Notes: a model not told the origin generated them from the sequence alone. 64,000 nt of DNA from Methanococcus voltae (GCF_024807655.1 NZ_JANUCR010000001.1:372001-436000); one strand, 5' to 3'; counted from the first letter of the stretch, positions 48,713-57,494 are shown. Program-made: numbers and translations.

Positions 48713-49273
48713 ATGAATAACAATATTAAAAAGTATAAAATAGCAATGATGGGACCGGAAAATTCGGGAAAGTCATCTATTATCAATAAAATATTTGGAA
48801 AAAGTATTTCAGAAGTTTCTGAAGTGGGCGGTACTACAAAAAAACCTGTTAAAAAATTTTGGGGAAAGTTAAAAATAGGTAGATTAAAACAGAATCCAGA
48901 ATTTGCAGATATAACCTTTGCTGATTTGGGGGGATTATACTCTGGCGAAGATAAGTCTGTTGTAATGGTCGGTAATGTTTTAGAAAAAACTTTTGAAGAG
49001 ATAGATAGCTCAGATATGATTATACACGTCATTGATGCGAAAGAAGGTCTTTTTAAAAGCTTTGAAAAATTACACCATTTGCTAAAATATAGGTACCAAA
49101 AACCCATAATCGTTATTGTAAATAAATGTGATTTATTAACCCCTTCTGAAAGAAACTCCTTAAATGAAGCTATTGAGGAAAGACTTAATAATAAAGTTTA
49201 TTTCACATCTGCAATGTCATATGAAGGTATTAATGAACTAATAAACGTGATAATAACCATACTGAAGAGATAG
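48713..49273 (+). CDS. Small Ras/Era-like GTPase
   Basis: A 186-residue GTPase with GPENSGKSSIINKIFG (G1/P-loop near residue 12), the switch threonines in GGTTKKPVKKFWGK, DLGG (G3, replacing DxxG) near 65, VNKCDLL (G4, NKxD) near 139, and TSAMSYEGI (G5). It is a stand-alone G domain with no KH or other RNA-binding extension. The start is ATG at 48713 after AGTGAAAAA; a GTG at 48704 is possible. Ten bases separate it from the SepF-like gene, so the two are probably co-transcribed and may act together at the membrane. Confidence 0.85.
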   Translation: MNNNIKKYKIAMMGPENSGKSSIINKIFGKSISEVSEVGGTTKKPVKKFWGKLKIGRLKQNPEFADITFADLGGLYSGEDKSVVMVGNVLEKTFEEIDSSDMIIHVIDAKEGLFKSFEKLHHLLKYRYQKPIIVIVNKCDLLTPSERNSLNEAIEERLNNKVYFTSAMSYEGINELINVIITILKR

Positions 49274-49283
49274 GTGTCCTAAA

Positions 49284-49658
49284 ATGTTTAAAAAAATAAA
49301 AAAAATGATATCATCAACAGAAACCTTAAAACCAAGTAGTCCTGTACCAATTGAGGAATATATCGAATTACCAGTTAAAACGTATGAAGGAAACGAGTTA
49401 GTAAAAATAAAAGTTTGTGAACTCGAAGATTTTAAAGATTCCACGGAAATTTCAGTTTTAGTAGAAGCTGGTTATTTGGTAATTGCAAACACTATCGACC
49501 TTGAAAGAGATATTGATGATGATTACGCTAAAGTACTTACTGATTTAAAAAATAAATTAAAAAATAATGGTAAAATAGTAAGACTTTGCGAAACTAAGAT
49601 TATGGCAGTTCCGTCAAATACGATAATTGAAAAAATCGTAAAAGAGAAAAAAGATTAA
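49284..49658 (+). CDS. sepF: SepF-like cell division protein
   Basis: A 124-residue archaeal SepF. The N terminus MFKKIKKMI is an amphipathic membrane-targeting helix, followed by a Pro/Ser linker and the SepF core (about residues 42-120: VKIKVCELEDF, GYLVIANTIDLERDIDDDY, GKIVRLCETKIMAVP). In archaea SepF anchors FtsZ to the membrane. AGGTGTCCTAAAATG gives the start, within the 3' end of the GTPase transcript. Its pairing with a small GTPase is a lead for division control. Confidence 0.85.
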   Translation: MFKKIKKMISSTETLKPSSPVPIEEYIELPVKTYEGNELVKIKVCELEDFKDSTEISVLVEAGYLVIANTIDLERDIDDDYAKVLTDLKNKLKNNGKIVRLCETKIMAVPSNTIIEKIVKEKKD

Positions 49659-49988
49659 AATAATATTAACAAATAGATTACCCATTAAATGCCAATATTA
49701 AATATATTAATGTTTAATTTTATTTTTTTAGTTTATTTTTTTAGATTATATCTATACGGAATTATTAAATTTATAGCATTAATAAAATAATTTTTTCAAC
49801 AATTTTAAAATGAAAATACGCTATTTTTAGACCATCATTTTTAATTTATTTTTTTAGTTATTTAGTCAAATATAAGATTAAAATATTTAAAAATCTTATA
49901 TTAAACAGTTTTTAGATTATGGCACTATTCGGTAAATTTAAATAGTGATATACAATAATAATCATAGTCTTACATTTAGAGGGATTTT
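49659..49988. other. AT-rich intergenic region upstream of carS
   Basis: About 330 bases. A 7-bp inverted repeat (CACTATT at 49923-49929, AATAGTG at 49941-49947) lies 41 bases upstream of the carS start codon and could be an operator. The rest is low-complexity. Confidence 0.45.
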
Positions 49989-50528
49989 ATGGACTACTAT
50001 ATATTTTTATTATTGAGCTCGGTATGGTATATAATACCTGCTTATATCGCAAATGCTACAGCCTGTGTTTTTGGAGGGGGAACTCCAATAGATGGGGGCA
50101 AAAAGTTCATTGACGGTCATCGATTAATTGGGAATGGCGTCACAATAAAAGGAACACTCTCAGGAATACTTTGCGGAGTTGTAGCTTCAATAATCCAGTA
50201 TTTTATTGGTAATTATTTTAACTCTAGCTGGATGATATTAGATTTCGGATTATTACAATATATTGTATTAGGTCTCTTTTTATCCACGGGCGCTTTATTT
50301 GGCGATTTATTTGGAAGCTTTGTGAAAAGGAGAGTTAATATATCACAGGGCGGTTCTGCACCTTTATGGGACCAATTAACATTTATAGTATTTGCCCTAA
50401 TATTTGGTTATTTATATTTGCCTGTTTCTTATGATATGGCAATACTATTGATTATACTCTCACCAATTATTCATTTATTATCAAATATTATTGCGTATAA
50501 ATTAGGAATTAAAAAAGTATGGTGGTAA
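49989..50528 (+). CDS. carS: CDP-archaeol synthase
   Basis: Integral membrane CTP:archaetidic acid cytidylyltransferase that activates di-geranylgeranylglyceryl phosphate for polar lipid synthesis. The 179-residue protein has five hydrophobic helices and the DUF46/CarS motifs: YIANATACVFGGGTPIDGGK, GHRLIGNGVTIKGT, GALFGDLFGSFVKRR and PLWDQLTF. AGAGGGATTTTATG gives the start. It is six bases from the next gene and probably forms an operon with it. Confidence 0.93.
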   Translation: MDYYIFLLLSSVWYIIPAYIANATACVFGGGTPIDGGKKFIDGHRLIGNGVTIKGTLSGILCGVVASIIQYFIGNYFNSSWMILDFGLLQYIVLGLFLSTGALFGDLFGSFVKRRVNISQGGSAPLWDQLTFIVFALIFGYLYLPVSYDMAILLIILSPIIHLLSNIIAYKLGIKKVWW

Positions 50529-50534
50529 TAAAAT

Positions 50535-51017
50535 ATGATATTTCTTGATTTAGAATTGAAAGATTCACCTGGTGAATTATTAAAAGCTCTTGAACCCATA
50601 TCTTCTGCAAAAGGAAATATTATAAGCGTTATTCATATGCGGGAAGAAAGAACTGAAGATGGCAGATTGCCTGTAAAAGTGGTAATTGACAAAATTGACG
50701 ATGACGAATTATCATCCATTATTAAGAAATTAGAAAGTATAGATGTAATTGTTGCTAAAATAAACGAAAAAAGAAGAAAATTAGATTTAGATGTCGTACT
50801 TATCGGGCACGTTGTAGATACAGACGTTAGAGATACTATAGACAGAATAAACGAGATAGGTTTAGTACTTGATTTAGATTTGTCAATGCCTTCTCCTAAT
50901 GTAGAATCATCTGCGAGAATGAGAATAATTGTTGATATAGAAAAGATAGATGAATTATATGAAGAATTTGATACAATTTCAAAAGAAAAAGATTTACTAT
51001 TTGTAAAATCCTGTTAA
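50535..51017 (+). CDS. ACT-domain protein, probably regulator of homoserine dehydrogenase
   Basis: A 160-residue protein with an N-terminal ACT-like domain ([31 protein letters not shown]) and a second, similar half ([20 protein letters not shown]). ACT domains bind amino acids and control their synthesis. The gene next on the strand is a homoserine dehydrogenase that has no ACT domain of its own, so this is likely a detached regulatory subunit for threonine or methionine feedback. That is inference from context. GGTGGTAATAAAAT precedes the ATG. Confidence 0.8.
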   Translation: MIFLDLELKDSPGELLKALEPISSAKGNIISVIHMREERTEDGRLPVKVVIDKIDDDELSSIIKKLESIDVIVAKINEKRRKLDLDVVLIGHVVDTDVRDTIDRINEIGLVLDLDLSMPSPNVESSARMRIIVDIEKIDELYEEFDTISKEKDLLFVKSC

Positions 51018-51184
51018 AATAAAAATAACTGATAAAAACTGATAAATAAGGAACATATGCTTAAAGATAAAATAAATTAAATAAATAAAAGATAAAAAAT
51101 AAGATTAAAAATAAGATTAAAAAATAAAGAATAATCAAATTTAAAATGCTATAATTATCGGATATTTACTAATAGAGGTAAATT

Positions 51185-52243
51185 ATGTGTGAAAAGAGTC
51201 TTAGTAAAAATAACGACTTTAACGAACTTAAAGTAATTTTAGTTGGCTTGGGAGTTATTGGAAAAGGTGTTTTAAAGGTAATAAATACCAAAAACAATGA
51301 CTTATTTAAAAATTATGGATTTAAGATAAGTGTTGTTGCTGCTTGTGATAGTAGTGGTGCTACAGTAAACGAAAATGGTATTAACCCCCTTTCAATAATA
51401 AAAACCAAAGAAGAAACTGGAAAAATAGTTAATCACGAATTTGGCGTTCAAAAAAGCATACTTGAAGTAATTGAAACACTAGATGCCGATGTTGTAATTG
51501 AAGTAACCCCTACAAACATAGAAACCGGAGAACCTGCAAAATCATACACTTTGAAAGCTTTTGAAACTAAAAAACACGTTGTTTCTGCTAATAAAGGTGC
51601 TTTAGCAGTAGCATTTGCTGAATTAATGAATAGTGCTGAAAAAAACAATGTAATGTTTAGATATGAGGCTTCCGTAGGTGGTGCCATGCCAGTTATTAAT
51701 TTAGCAAGAGAAAGTCTTGCAGGCAATAGTATTAAAAACATTAAGGGAATATTAAATGGTACAACTAACTATATATTGACCAAAATGGAAAAAGAAGGAT
51801 TAGACTTTAATACTGTTTTAAAAGAAGCTCAAGAGTTAGGTATTGCAGAAACAAATCCTCATCAAGATGTAAGTGGATTGGATACTGCGGCTAAAATGGT
51901 TATCCTTGCAAATACACTTTTAGGTAAAAATTACACTATAAAAGACGTAAAACTTGAGGGTATTACAAAAATTACACCTGAAGCTCTTAAAATGGCTAAC
52001 AAAAGTGGTACAACCATAAAATTAATTGGCGAAGTTTCAAATAAAAAATTAGAAGTTTGCCCTAAGTTAGTACCAATTGACCACCCCATGAACGTTAAAG
52101 GTTCATTAAACGTTGCTATGTTCGATACAGATTTAGCAAAAGATGTTGTAGTCGTAGGTCGAGGTGCCGGGGATATAGAAACCTCTTCTGCAATATTAAG
52201 TGATTTAATATATATCGGCAATTCAAAAAGATGTAATAATTAA
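51185..52243 (+). CDS. hom: Homoserine dehydrogenase
   Basis: NAD(P)-dependent reduction of aspartate semialdehyde to homoserine, towards threonine and methionine. The 352-residue protein has VGLGVIGKGVLKVI (dinucleotide binding), HVVSANKGALAVAFAEL with the catalytic Lys, EASVGGAMPVINLARE, GILNGTTNYILTKME and GLDTAAKMVILAN. It lacks the C-terminal ACT domain of the bacterial monofunctional enzyme. AGAGGTAAATTATG gives the start. The tRNA-Sec gene begins 61 bases after its stop. Confidence 0.96.
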   Translation: MCEKSLSKNNDFNELKVILVGLGVIGKGVLKVINTKNNDLFKNYGFKISVVAACDSSGATVNENGINPLSIIKTKEETGKIVNHEFGVQKSILEVIETLDADVVIEVTPTNIETGEPAKSYTLKAFETKKHVVSANKGALAVAFAELMNSAEKNNVMFRYEASVGGAMPVINLARESLAGNSIKNIKGILNGTTNYILTKMEKEGLDFNTVLKEAQELGIAETNPHQDVSGLDTAAKMVILANTLLGKNYTIKDVKLEGITKITPEALKMANKSGTTIKLIGEVSNKKLEVCPKLVPIDHPMNVKGSLNVAMFDTDLAKDVVVVGRGAGDIETSSAILSDLIYIGNSKRCNN

Positions 52244-52267
52244 TTAACAAATTTTTTTAATAACCTT

Positions 52268-52276
52268 TTTATAGTA
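52268..52276 (+). promoter_or_regulatory. TATA box for tRNA-Sec
   Basis: TTTATAGTA, close to the Methanococcus stable-RNA box A, ends 28 bases before the tRNA 5' end. This is the usual distance and suggests the tRNA has its own promoter and is not just processed from the hom transcript. Confidence 0.4.
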
Positions 52277-52304
52277 CTTCTAAACAATATAAAAGAGTAG
52301 TCGT

Positions 52305-52394
52305 GGCACGGGGTGCTGGACTTGGTAGTTCAGGGCGGACTTCAGATCCGTCGAGTTCCATGGGAATTCGGGGTTCGATTCCCCCCCTATGCCG
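52305..52394 (+). tRNA. selC: tRNA-Sec (anticodon TCA)
   Basis: A 90-base tRNA with anticodon TCA at 52342-52344 in a seven-base loop (CUUCAGA) closed by CGGA/UCCG. The acceptor pairs the first nine bases (GGCACGGGG) with CCCUAUGCC, with one C-A mismatch and one G-U. The T arm has GGGGTTCGATTCCCC. The D arm pairs CTGGA with TTCAG, and a long extra arm is present. The size and long acceptor match archaeal tRNA-Sec. It decodes the five UGA codons in hdrA, vhuD, vhuU and fwuB nearby. It is followed directly by TTTTTT. Confidence 0.95.
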
Positions 52395-52400
52395 TTTTTT
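52395..52400 (+). terminator. Oligo-T terminator of tRNA-Sec
   Basis: Run of six T directly after the tRNA 3' base, of the type that ends archaeal stable RNA transcripts. Confidence 0.6.
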
Positions 52401-52447
52401 TAAAATAAATTTAAAATGAATATTATATATTATAGTTATTTTCAAAA

Positions 52448-53242
52448 TTATTTTTCGATTATAGTTCCATCTACGTTATTACTCATCGCTTTGTAAATAT
52501 TTCCAGCAGTATTTCCATTAAAAATAATGGATTTAACACCCGAATTAAAACATTCCATTACTTTTAAGTACATCCCACCCGTCACATCCTCTTTTGAAGA
52601 TGAAGATAAAGCTTTTTTTACATTTTCTATATTATTACTTGAAATAAGTTCTATTATATGTTTATTCTCATCCCAAACACCATTTACATCGGAAGCATGT
52701 AAACTTAAATCAGGTTTAAGCTCAATTGACAAATAGGGTAGTGCGTGGTCTCCAGAAAATATTTTATATTCATTTAATTCATCTAAAACGATATCTCCGT
52801 GTATTACAGGTACGAGGTCTTTTTCGAGCATTCTTTTAACTACTTCTAAATCAAAATGTAAACCTTCTTTTTTAAACATTATAAATGATGATGGTTGAAT
52901 TGAAACAGCAGATATGCCATAATTTTGCAATTCAGAAATTATAATATCATTAAACTTACGCATTGCCTTTTGAATTTCCCAATAGCCTGTTTCCATATTT
53001 ATAAACTTAGAATTACCGTTTTCGTCTTTTATAATATGTTTTTTTGCAACAGGGTGCCCAAATGAACCACCACCATGTATTATAATCAATTTTGGCTTTT
53101 CAGAGCCTTTTGAATGCAATTGTTTTTCATCAAAAAACTGTTTTATTTCTTTACATATTGTTGATAAATTATCCCATTTTACAGAATAAGGGATATTTTT
53201 ATCACACAAAATACTACCGCCAAGTTTTAACACGATTAACAT
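52448..53242 (-). CDS. ipk: Isopentenyl phosphate kinase
   Basis: Kinase of the archaeal mevalonate pathway that converts isopentenyl phosphate to isopentenyl diphosphate, supplying lipids. The 264-residue amino-acid-kinase-fold protein shows VLKLGGSILCDK at the N terminus, IIHGGGSFGHPVAKKH with the catalytic His and glycine-rich loop, SGDHALPYLSIEL and DVTGGMYLKV. GGTGAGATAATG gives the start. It is on the strand opposite tRNA-Sec, convergent. Confidence 0.92.
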   Translation of the reverse strand: MLIVLKLGGSILCDKNIPYSVKWDNLSTICKEIKQFFDEKQLHSKGSEKPKLIIIHGGGSFGHPVAKKHIIKDENGNSKFINMETGYWEIQKAMRKFNDIIISELQNYGISAVSIQPSSFIMFKKEGLHFDLEVVKRMLEKDLVPVIHGDIVLDELNEYKIFSGDHALPYLSIELKPDLSLHASDVNGVWDENKHIIELISSNNIENVKKALSSSSKEDVTGGMYLKVMECFNSGVKSIIFNGNTAGNIYKAMSNNVDGTIIEK

Positions 53243-53464
53243 TATCTCACCAAATTAAATAAAATTAAACTTTTGATAATAAATTATAACATATCTAAAA
53301 TTAAAAACTATCGTATGGAATAGATTATTAAAAATATATGCTAATTTGATATAAAATATAATATAATATAATATAATATATACGATAAAATATGATATTT
53401 AAAAATAAATAAAAAATAAATAAAAAATAATTTTTATTAAGTTTAGTAAGTTTATTAATTCATA

Positions 53465-54370
53465 TTATTGAGGCATTTCTTTAATTTCGGGTAAATTTTC
53501 GTTAGTAATTATATATATTGGTTTATTTAACTCTTTAAAACGTTCTAACAACAAATCCCTTCCCCAATTAGATAGTGCATAAATAGGTACGCTTTTTCCA
53601 GCCTGTACTTTTAAAACTTTTTTCAAATCTTCATCATTTTTCAATAAATTATAAAGACTCTTTGATGCACAACTTGCAATTAAGTCATATTCTGGAATTT
53701 CATCTTTATACTTATAGAAATCTACTCCTGTAGTATGTACTCCAAAAATACATATTTTTACAGGTTCTTTATCATTATGCTTTAAATTATAGTCTTTTTC
53801 TATTTGCCTTAGTTCATTTAATTGTTCAGGATATGCCACTGAAACGCCAATTTTCTTAAAACCCATTTCAATTGCCTTTAAAACACCTTTTACCTGGTCA
53901 ATTTCTGCAGTTTTTTCATCCAAAATAGCACCATTTGGATTTGCAATATTTACCCTTTCGATTACTTCTTTTATAGGAGTAGTTTGTACAATTCCAGATA
54001 TTCTGCCACATAAACCTTGAACTAAATAAGGATTTGGAGTTATTAAGGTCCCCGTACAATCACTAACGATTACCACCGCGTCTAACATTTTTTTACCCAG
54101 CGCAGTCATAAATATTTCAGAAGTTCCAAAACTAACAAATTGCTCTTTTTCTTCAATTACTCGGTCTTTTGTAAATAAACCAAAGCTTTGTATCCTAAAT
54201 TCAATATTTTTCTTAATTGTTTCTTCATTCAATTCTACTATATTTCTATGTTTTAAAAACAGAGGGCAAGTTTTTATTTCTGGTTTACTAATAGATATGA
54301 CCTTTCCATTTATTACGGTGATTTTTGCATTTCCTAAAGCTTCCATAATATGTATATCATTAGTTTTCAT
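53465..54370 (-). CDS. Methanogenesis marker protein 8 (DUF2099)
   Basis: A 301-residue protein of the DUF2099 family, found in methanogens and known as methanogenesis marker 8. Conserved segments are EALGNAKITVINGKV, FGTSEIFMTALGKKMLDAVVIVSDCTGTLITPNPYLVQGLCGRISG, and IFGVHTTGV followed by CASKSLYNLL. Function unknown, though presence across methanogens ties it to methanogenesis or methyl-coenzyme M reductase. GAGGAATAATATG gives the start. It lies at the left edge of the long region before hdrA. Confidence 0.85.
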   Translation of the reverse strand: MKTNDIHIMEALGNAKITVINGKVISISKPEIKTCPLFLKHRNIVELNEETIKKNIEFRIQSFGLFTKDRVIEEKEQFVSFGTSEIFMTALGKKMLDAVVIVSDCTGTLITPNPYLVQGLCGRISGIVQTTPIKEVIERVNIANPNGAILDEKTAEIDQVKGVLKAIEMGFKKIGVSVAYPEQLNELRQIEKDYNLKHNDKEPVKICIFGVHTTGVDFYKYKDEIPEYDLIASCASKSLYNLLKNDEDLKKVLKVQAGKSVPIYALSNWGRDLLLERFKELNKPIYIITNENLPEIKEMPQ

Positions 54371-54408
54371 ATTATTCCTCGAATATATTTGGATTATAAT
54401 ATAATTAT

Positions 54409-54436
54409 ATAGATAGATAGATAGATAGATAGATAG
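54409..54436. repeat. ATAG microsatellite
   Basis: Seven perfect copies of ATAG, 39 bases upstream of the marker 8 gene's start on the minus strand. Copy-number change here would move promoter elements. Confidence 0.95.
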
Positions 54437-54660
54437 TTCTAATAATTTAACATATGCATCTTATAAGTTATAACCTATAATTTATAAGTTATAGCATATT
54501 TTAAAATTGTTAAACGTAATAATATTAAAAATAATATTAAAAATCTTTGATTTAAAACTCGTATTATATAAATTTGTATAAAATACGCAATTATATATAC
54601 AATTTAATGATTTGTAAATTAACTTAAAATAAAACTTCCCTAAAAATAGCTTTTATTAAT

Positions 54661-54780
54661 ATGAGGGGTGGGAATGGGATAGGAGATAAAAATATCTCCC
54701 ACACGGTGTTATCAGTAGTGATGAGGGGGTATGAGGGGGTTAAAAATATCACTACTATCCCGCACCGTGCATAACATTAG
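54661..54780. ncRNA. Candidate structured RNA upstream of hdrA
   Basis: A GC-rich island in a nearly all-A/T intergenic region. Perfect complementary segments: 54676-54682 with 54755-54761, 54682-54688 with 54693-54699, 54702-54708 with 54763-54769, 54714-54722 with 54748-54756, and 54707-54712 with 54771-54776. Some cross or compete. The 3' part can be drawn as an archaeal H/ACA guide: lower stem, pocket, upper stem, then an ATA box 14 bases from the upper stem. The apical loop holds a tandem ATGAGGGGGT. The strand and class are not settled. Confidence 0.5.
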
Positions 54781-54839
54781 TATTAATTACTCGTATATAT
54801 AATTTACTATGAATGTACATATATAAATTTAGTTTATAT

Positions 54840-54897
54840 ACTAACTAAATATACTAACTAAATATACTAACTAAATATACTAACTAAATATACTAAC
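54840..54897. repeat. 13-base tandem repeat ACTAACTAAATAT
   Basis: Four perfect copies of ACTAACTAAATAT and a partial fifth, about 60 bases after the GC-rich island and 430 bases upstream of hdrA. No spacers, so it is not a CRISPR. Confidence 0.95.
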
Positions 54898-55243
54898 ATT
54901 TACAATATCAAATCTTAATATATCTATGATAGTATGAAAGACATATTTATAAAGATAATTAACTATCACCAAGAATATTAATCATTTTAATATCACATTA
55001 TGTATTTAGATAATCAATTTACTATTAACATTTTTTAAAATCATATTATCAAATTTAAAAAATAATGTATATATATTTGATTAAAAATATAATTAGTTGT
55101 AATTATTAAAAATAAAATTATAAAGACGCTATTTTAACATTTCAATAATATTTAACCATAATTAAATTAAAAGAACATTTTTTAAAAAACTATTTTATTT
55201 TATAATAACTAATAACACCCATTAAGAAAATTAAGAGTATATC

Positions 55244-55254
55244 CTTATATAATA
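55244..55254 (+). promoter_or_regulatory. Probable TATA element of the hdrA-vhu transcription unit
   Basis: CTTATATAATA lies 71 bases upstream of the hdrA ATG. This would give a leader of about 45 bases containing a 7-bp hairpin and the strong ribosome binding site GGAGGTGA. Similar strings are frequent in this AT-rich DNA, so it is a suggestion only. Confidence 0.35.
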
Positions 55255-55324
55255 ATGTGAGTGTATTATAAATGTATACATATTTGCACATACATTATTA
55301 TTTGTTTAATGTGGAGGTGAATCC

Positions 55325-57304
55325 ATGAGTGACCCCAAAGTGGGGGTTTTCGTTTGTTACTGTGGTTCTAATATCAACGGTGCAGTGGATTGTGAAGCAG
55401 TTAAGGACTTTGTTTCTAAACTCGATGGAGTTGTAGTTGCTGACACCTACCCTTTCATGTGTGCTGACCCTGGTCAAAATCTTATTAAAGATGCTATTAA
55501 AGAGCACGGGTTGGACAGAATTGTGGTAGCAGCATGTACTCCTAAAATCCACGAACCTACGTTTAGAGCTTGTTTATCAGAAGCAGGCATATCCCCATAT
55601 TATTTAGAGTTTGTGAACATAAGAGAGCACGATGCTTTCGTTCATATGAATGACGTAAAAGCTGCAACAGATAAAGCTAAAGAATTAATTGCAGCAGGTA
55701 TTGCGAGAGCTAAAAGACTTGAGGACGTACCTCAAAAAGTTGTGGATGTAGACAAGAGCTGTATGGTAATAGGTGCAGGTATTGCAGGTATCCAATCTGC
55801 ATTGGACCTTGCTGACCAAGGCTTTAAAGTATATCTTGTAGACAAAGACGAGTCAATCGGCGGAAGAATGGCACAATTAGCTAAAACTTTCCCAACCGAT
55901 GACTGCGCAATGTGAATTCTCGCACCGAAAATGGTTTCGGTGGCTAACCACCCTAACGTGGAATTATTGACTTACACAGAAGTTAAAGATATTGATGGAT
56001 ACATTGGTAACTTCAATGTAAAACTTGAGAAAAAAGCAAGATACATTGACGAAATTACCTGTACCGGTTGCGGTGCTTGTGCTGCAGTATGTCCTATAGA
56101 GATACCTAACGAATTTGATTTAGGTTTAGGTACCAGAAAAGCGATATACGTACCATTCCCACAAGCTGTACCTTTAGTATATACAATTGACATGGAACAC
56201 TGTATTAACTGTGAACTTTGTTCAAAAGTATGTGCTGCAAAAGCTGTAAGATATGACCAAAAACCTGAAGAAGTAGAAATTAAGGTTGGTACAATTATCA
56301 CAGCTACAGGGTACGATGAATTTGATGCTACACAAAAAGAAGAATACGGTTATGGAGTTTATGACAACGTTATCACAACCTTAGAAATTGAAAGGATGAT
56401 AAACCCAGCTGGTCCTACCGGCGGTCATGAAATCAGACCAAGTGATGGTAAACACCCTCACAGAACTGTATTTGTTCAGTGTGTTGGTTCAAGAGACGAG
56501 AAAGTGGGCAACCCATACTGTTCAAGAGTATGCTGTATGTTCGCACTCAAAAACGCTCAATTAATGAAAATGCACGACCCTAATGCAGAAGTGTACATTT
56601 GCTACATGGATATAAGAGCATTTGGTAAAGGCTATGAAGAATACTATAAAAGAGCACAAGAACAGTTCGGTGTTAGATTCATTAGAGGAAGACCTGCAAC
56701 TGTTATTGAAGACCCTGAAACTAAAAACTTAACCGTTAGAGTTGAAGATACGTTATTAGGCGAAATCTTAGAGATTGACGCTGACTTAGTTGTATTATCA
56801 GCTGGTTTAGTAGGTAAAAAGGAAACAAAAGACTTAGCTAAAATGATGGGCGTTGATGTAGGACCTGAAGGGTTCTTTAAAGAATCACACCCTAAGTTAG
56901 CTCCAGTTAACACAAAAGTTGACGGTATCGCAATTGCCGGAGTTGCACAAGGACCTAAGGATATTCCTGACACAGTAGCACAAGCAAAAGGTGCTGCAAG
57001 TGCTGTGGCTATCCCGATGTCACAAGGTAGCTTCAAAATTGAAATGATTAGAGCAACTGTTGACGAAGATGTATGTGGTGGATGTAAAGTATGTGCAATA
57101 ATGTGCCCATATAATGCAATTACATACGAGGAAAAAGAAGGTCATTTAGTGGCTATAACAGACGATGTTGCATGTAAAGGTTGTGGAGCATGTGCAGGTG
57201 CATGTCCAAGTGGTGCTATGCAGTTAAGATACTACAGAGACTCACAAATCTTAGATTCAATTGACGGAATGTTAGATGCAGCTAAAATGATTAATAACGA
57301 ATAA
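55325..57304 (+). CDS. hdrA: Heterodisulfide reductase subunit A, selenocysteine-containing
   Basis: FAD subunit of the CoM-S-S-CoB heterodisulfide reductase, where flavin-based electron bifurcation reduces ferredoxin. One 659-residue protein is read through UGA at 55913-55915 (Sec197), in DDCAMUILAPKM, where other HdrA proteins have Cys. Domains: N-terminal unit with FVCYCG, FAD motif VIGAGIAGIQSALDLADQG (about 152), and four [4Fe-4S] motifs, CTGCGACAAVC, CINCELCSKVC, CGGCKVCAIMC and CKGCGACAGAC. GGAGGTGAATCC precedes the ATG. Without Sec decoding it would look like two genes. No canonical SECIS is visible in its 3' UTR. Confidence 0.97.
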
Positions 57305-57346
57305 TTAATTAAATTTATTTAAAAATATCTTTAATTAATATCTTAT

Positions 57347-57388
57347 TTAATATTTAATAATATTTTAAACGATATTATTAAATATTAA
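57347..57388 (+). repeat. 17-bp all-AU hairpin after hdrA
   Basis: Perfect inverted repeat, 57347-57363 with 57372-57388, loop TTTAAACG. It lies 43 bases past the hdrA stop, where a SECIS is expected, but lacks the GAA/A internal loop and GC pairs of archaeal SECIS elements. It may be an mRNA-processing or stability element, or an unusual recoding element. Confidence 0.8.
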
Positions 57389-57494
57389 TGAAAAATGTAT
57401 GTAATTCAAAATAAAGTAATATTAATTAATATTAATCAATAATATTACTGAATAATCAATATTCTATAAAAATAAAATATAGGAAGGGATAACA

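Larger units (their letters stand above)
54371..55324. other. Long intergenic region between marker 8 and hdrA
   Basis: About 950 bases without a gene between the divergent marker 8 (minus) and hdrA (plus) genes. It holds an ATAG microsatellite (54409-54436), a GC-rich structured island (54661-54780), a 13-base tandem repeat (54840-54897), and a TATA-like element and a 7-bp hairpin (55271-55277 with 55290-55296) close to hdrA. No ORF with a ribosome binding site was found. Confidence 0.6.

Noticed and set aside
54661-54780. GC-rich island as a 5' SECIS for hdrA or as a C/D box RNA
   Set aside because: No GAA/A internal loop of SECIS type is seen. A C-box-like GTGATGA exists at 54719, but no CUGA D box follows at a suitable distance.
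54840-54897. CRISPR array
   Set aside because: The repeat units are 13 bases with no spacers between them and no cas genes in the window.
55913-55915. UGA in hdrA as a frameshift, sequencing error or end of a truncated gene
   Set aside because: The downstream frame continues with no shift, the position equals a conserved Cys of HdrA, and Sec machinery (tRNA-Sec, SECIS hairpins) is present nearby.
57347-57388. AU hairpin after hdrA as an intrinsic terminator
   Set aside because: No U tract follows the 3' arm and vhuD is in the same orientation close by. Archaeal termination depends on U runs and does not need this hairpin, so I list it only as a structure.
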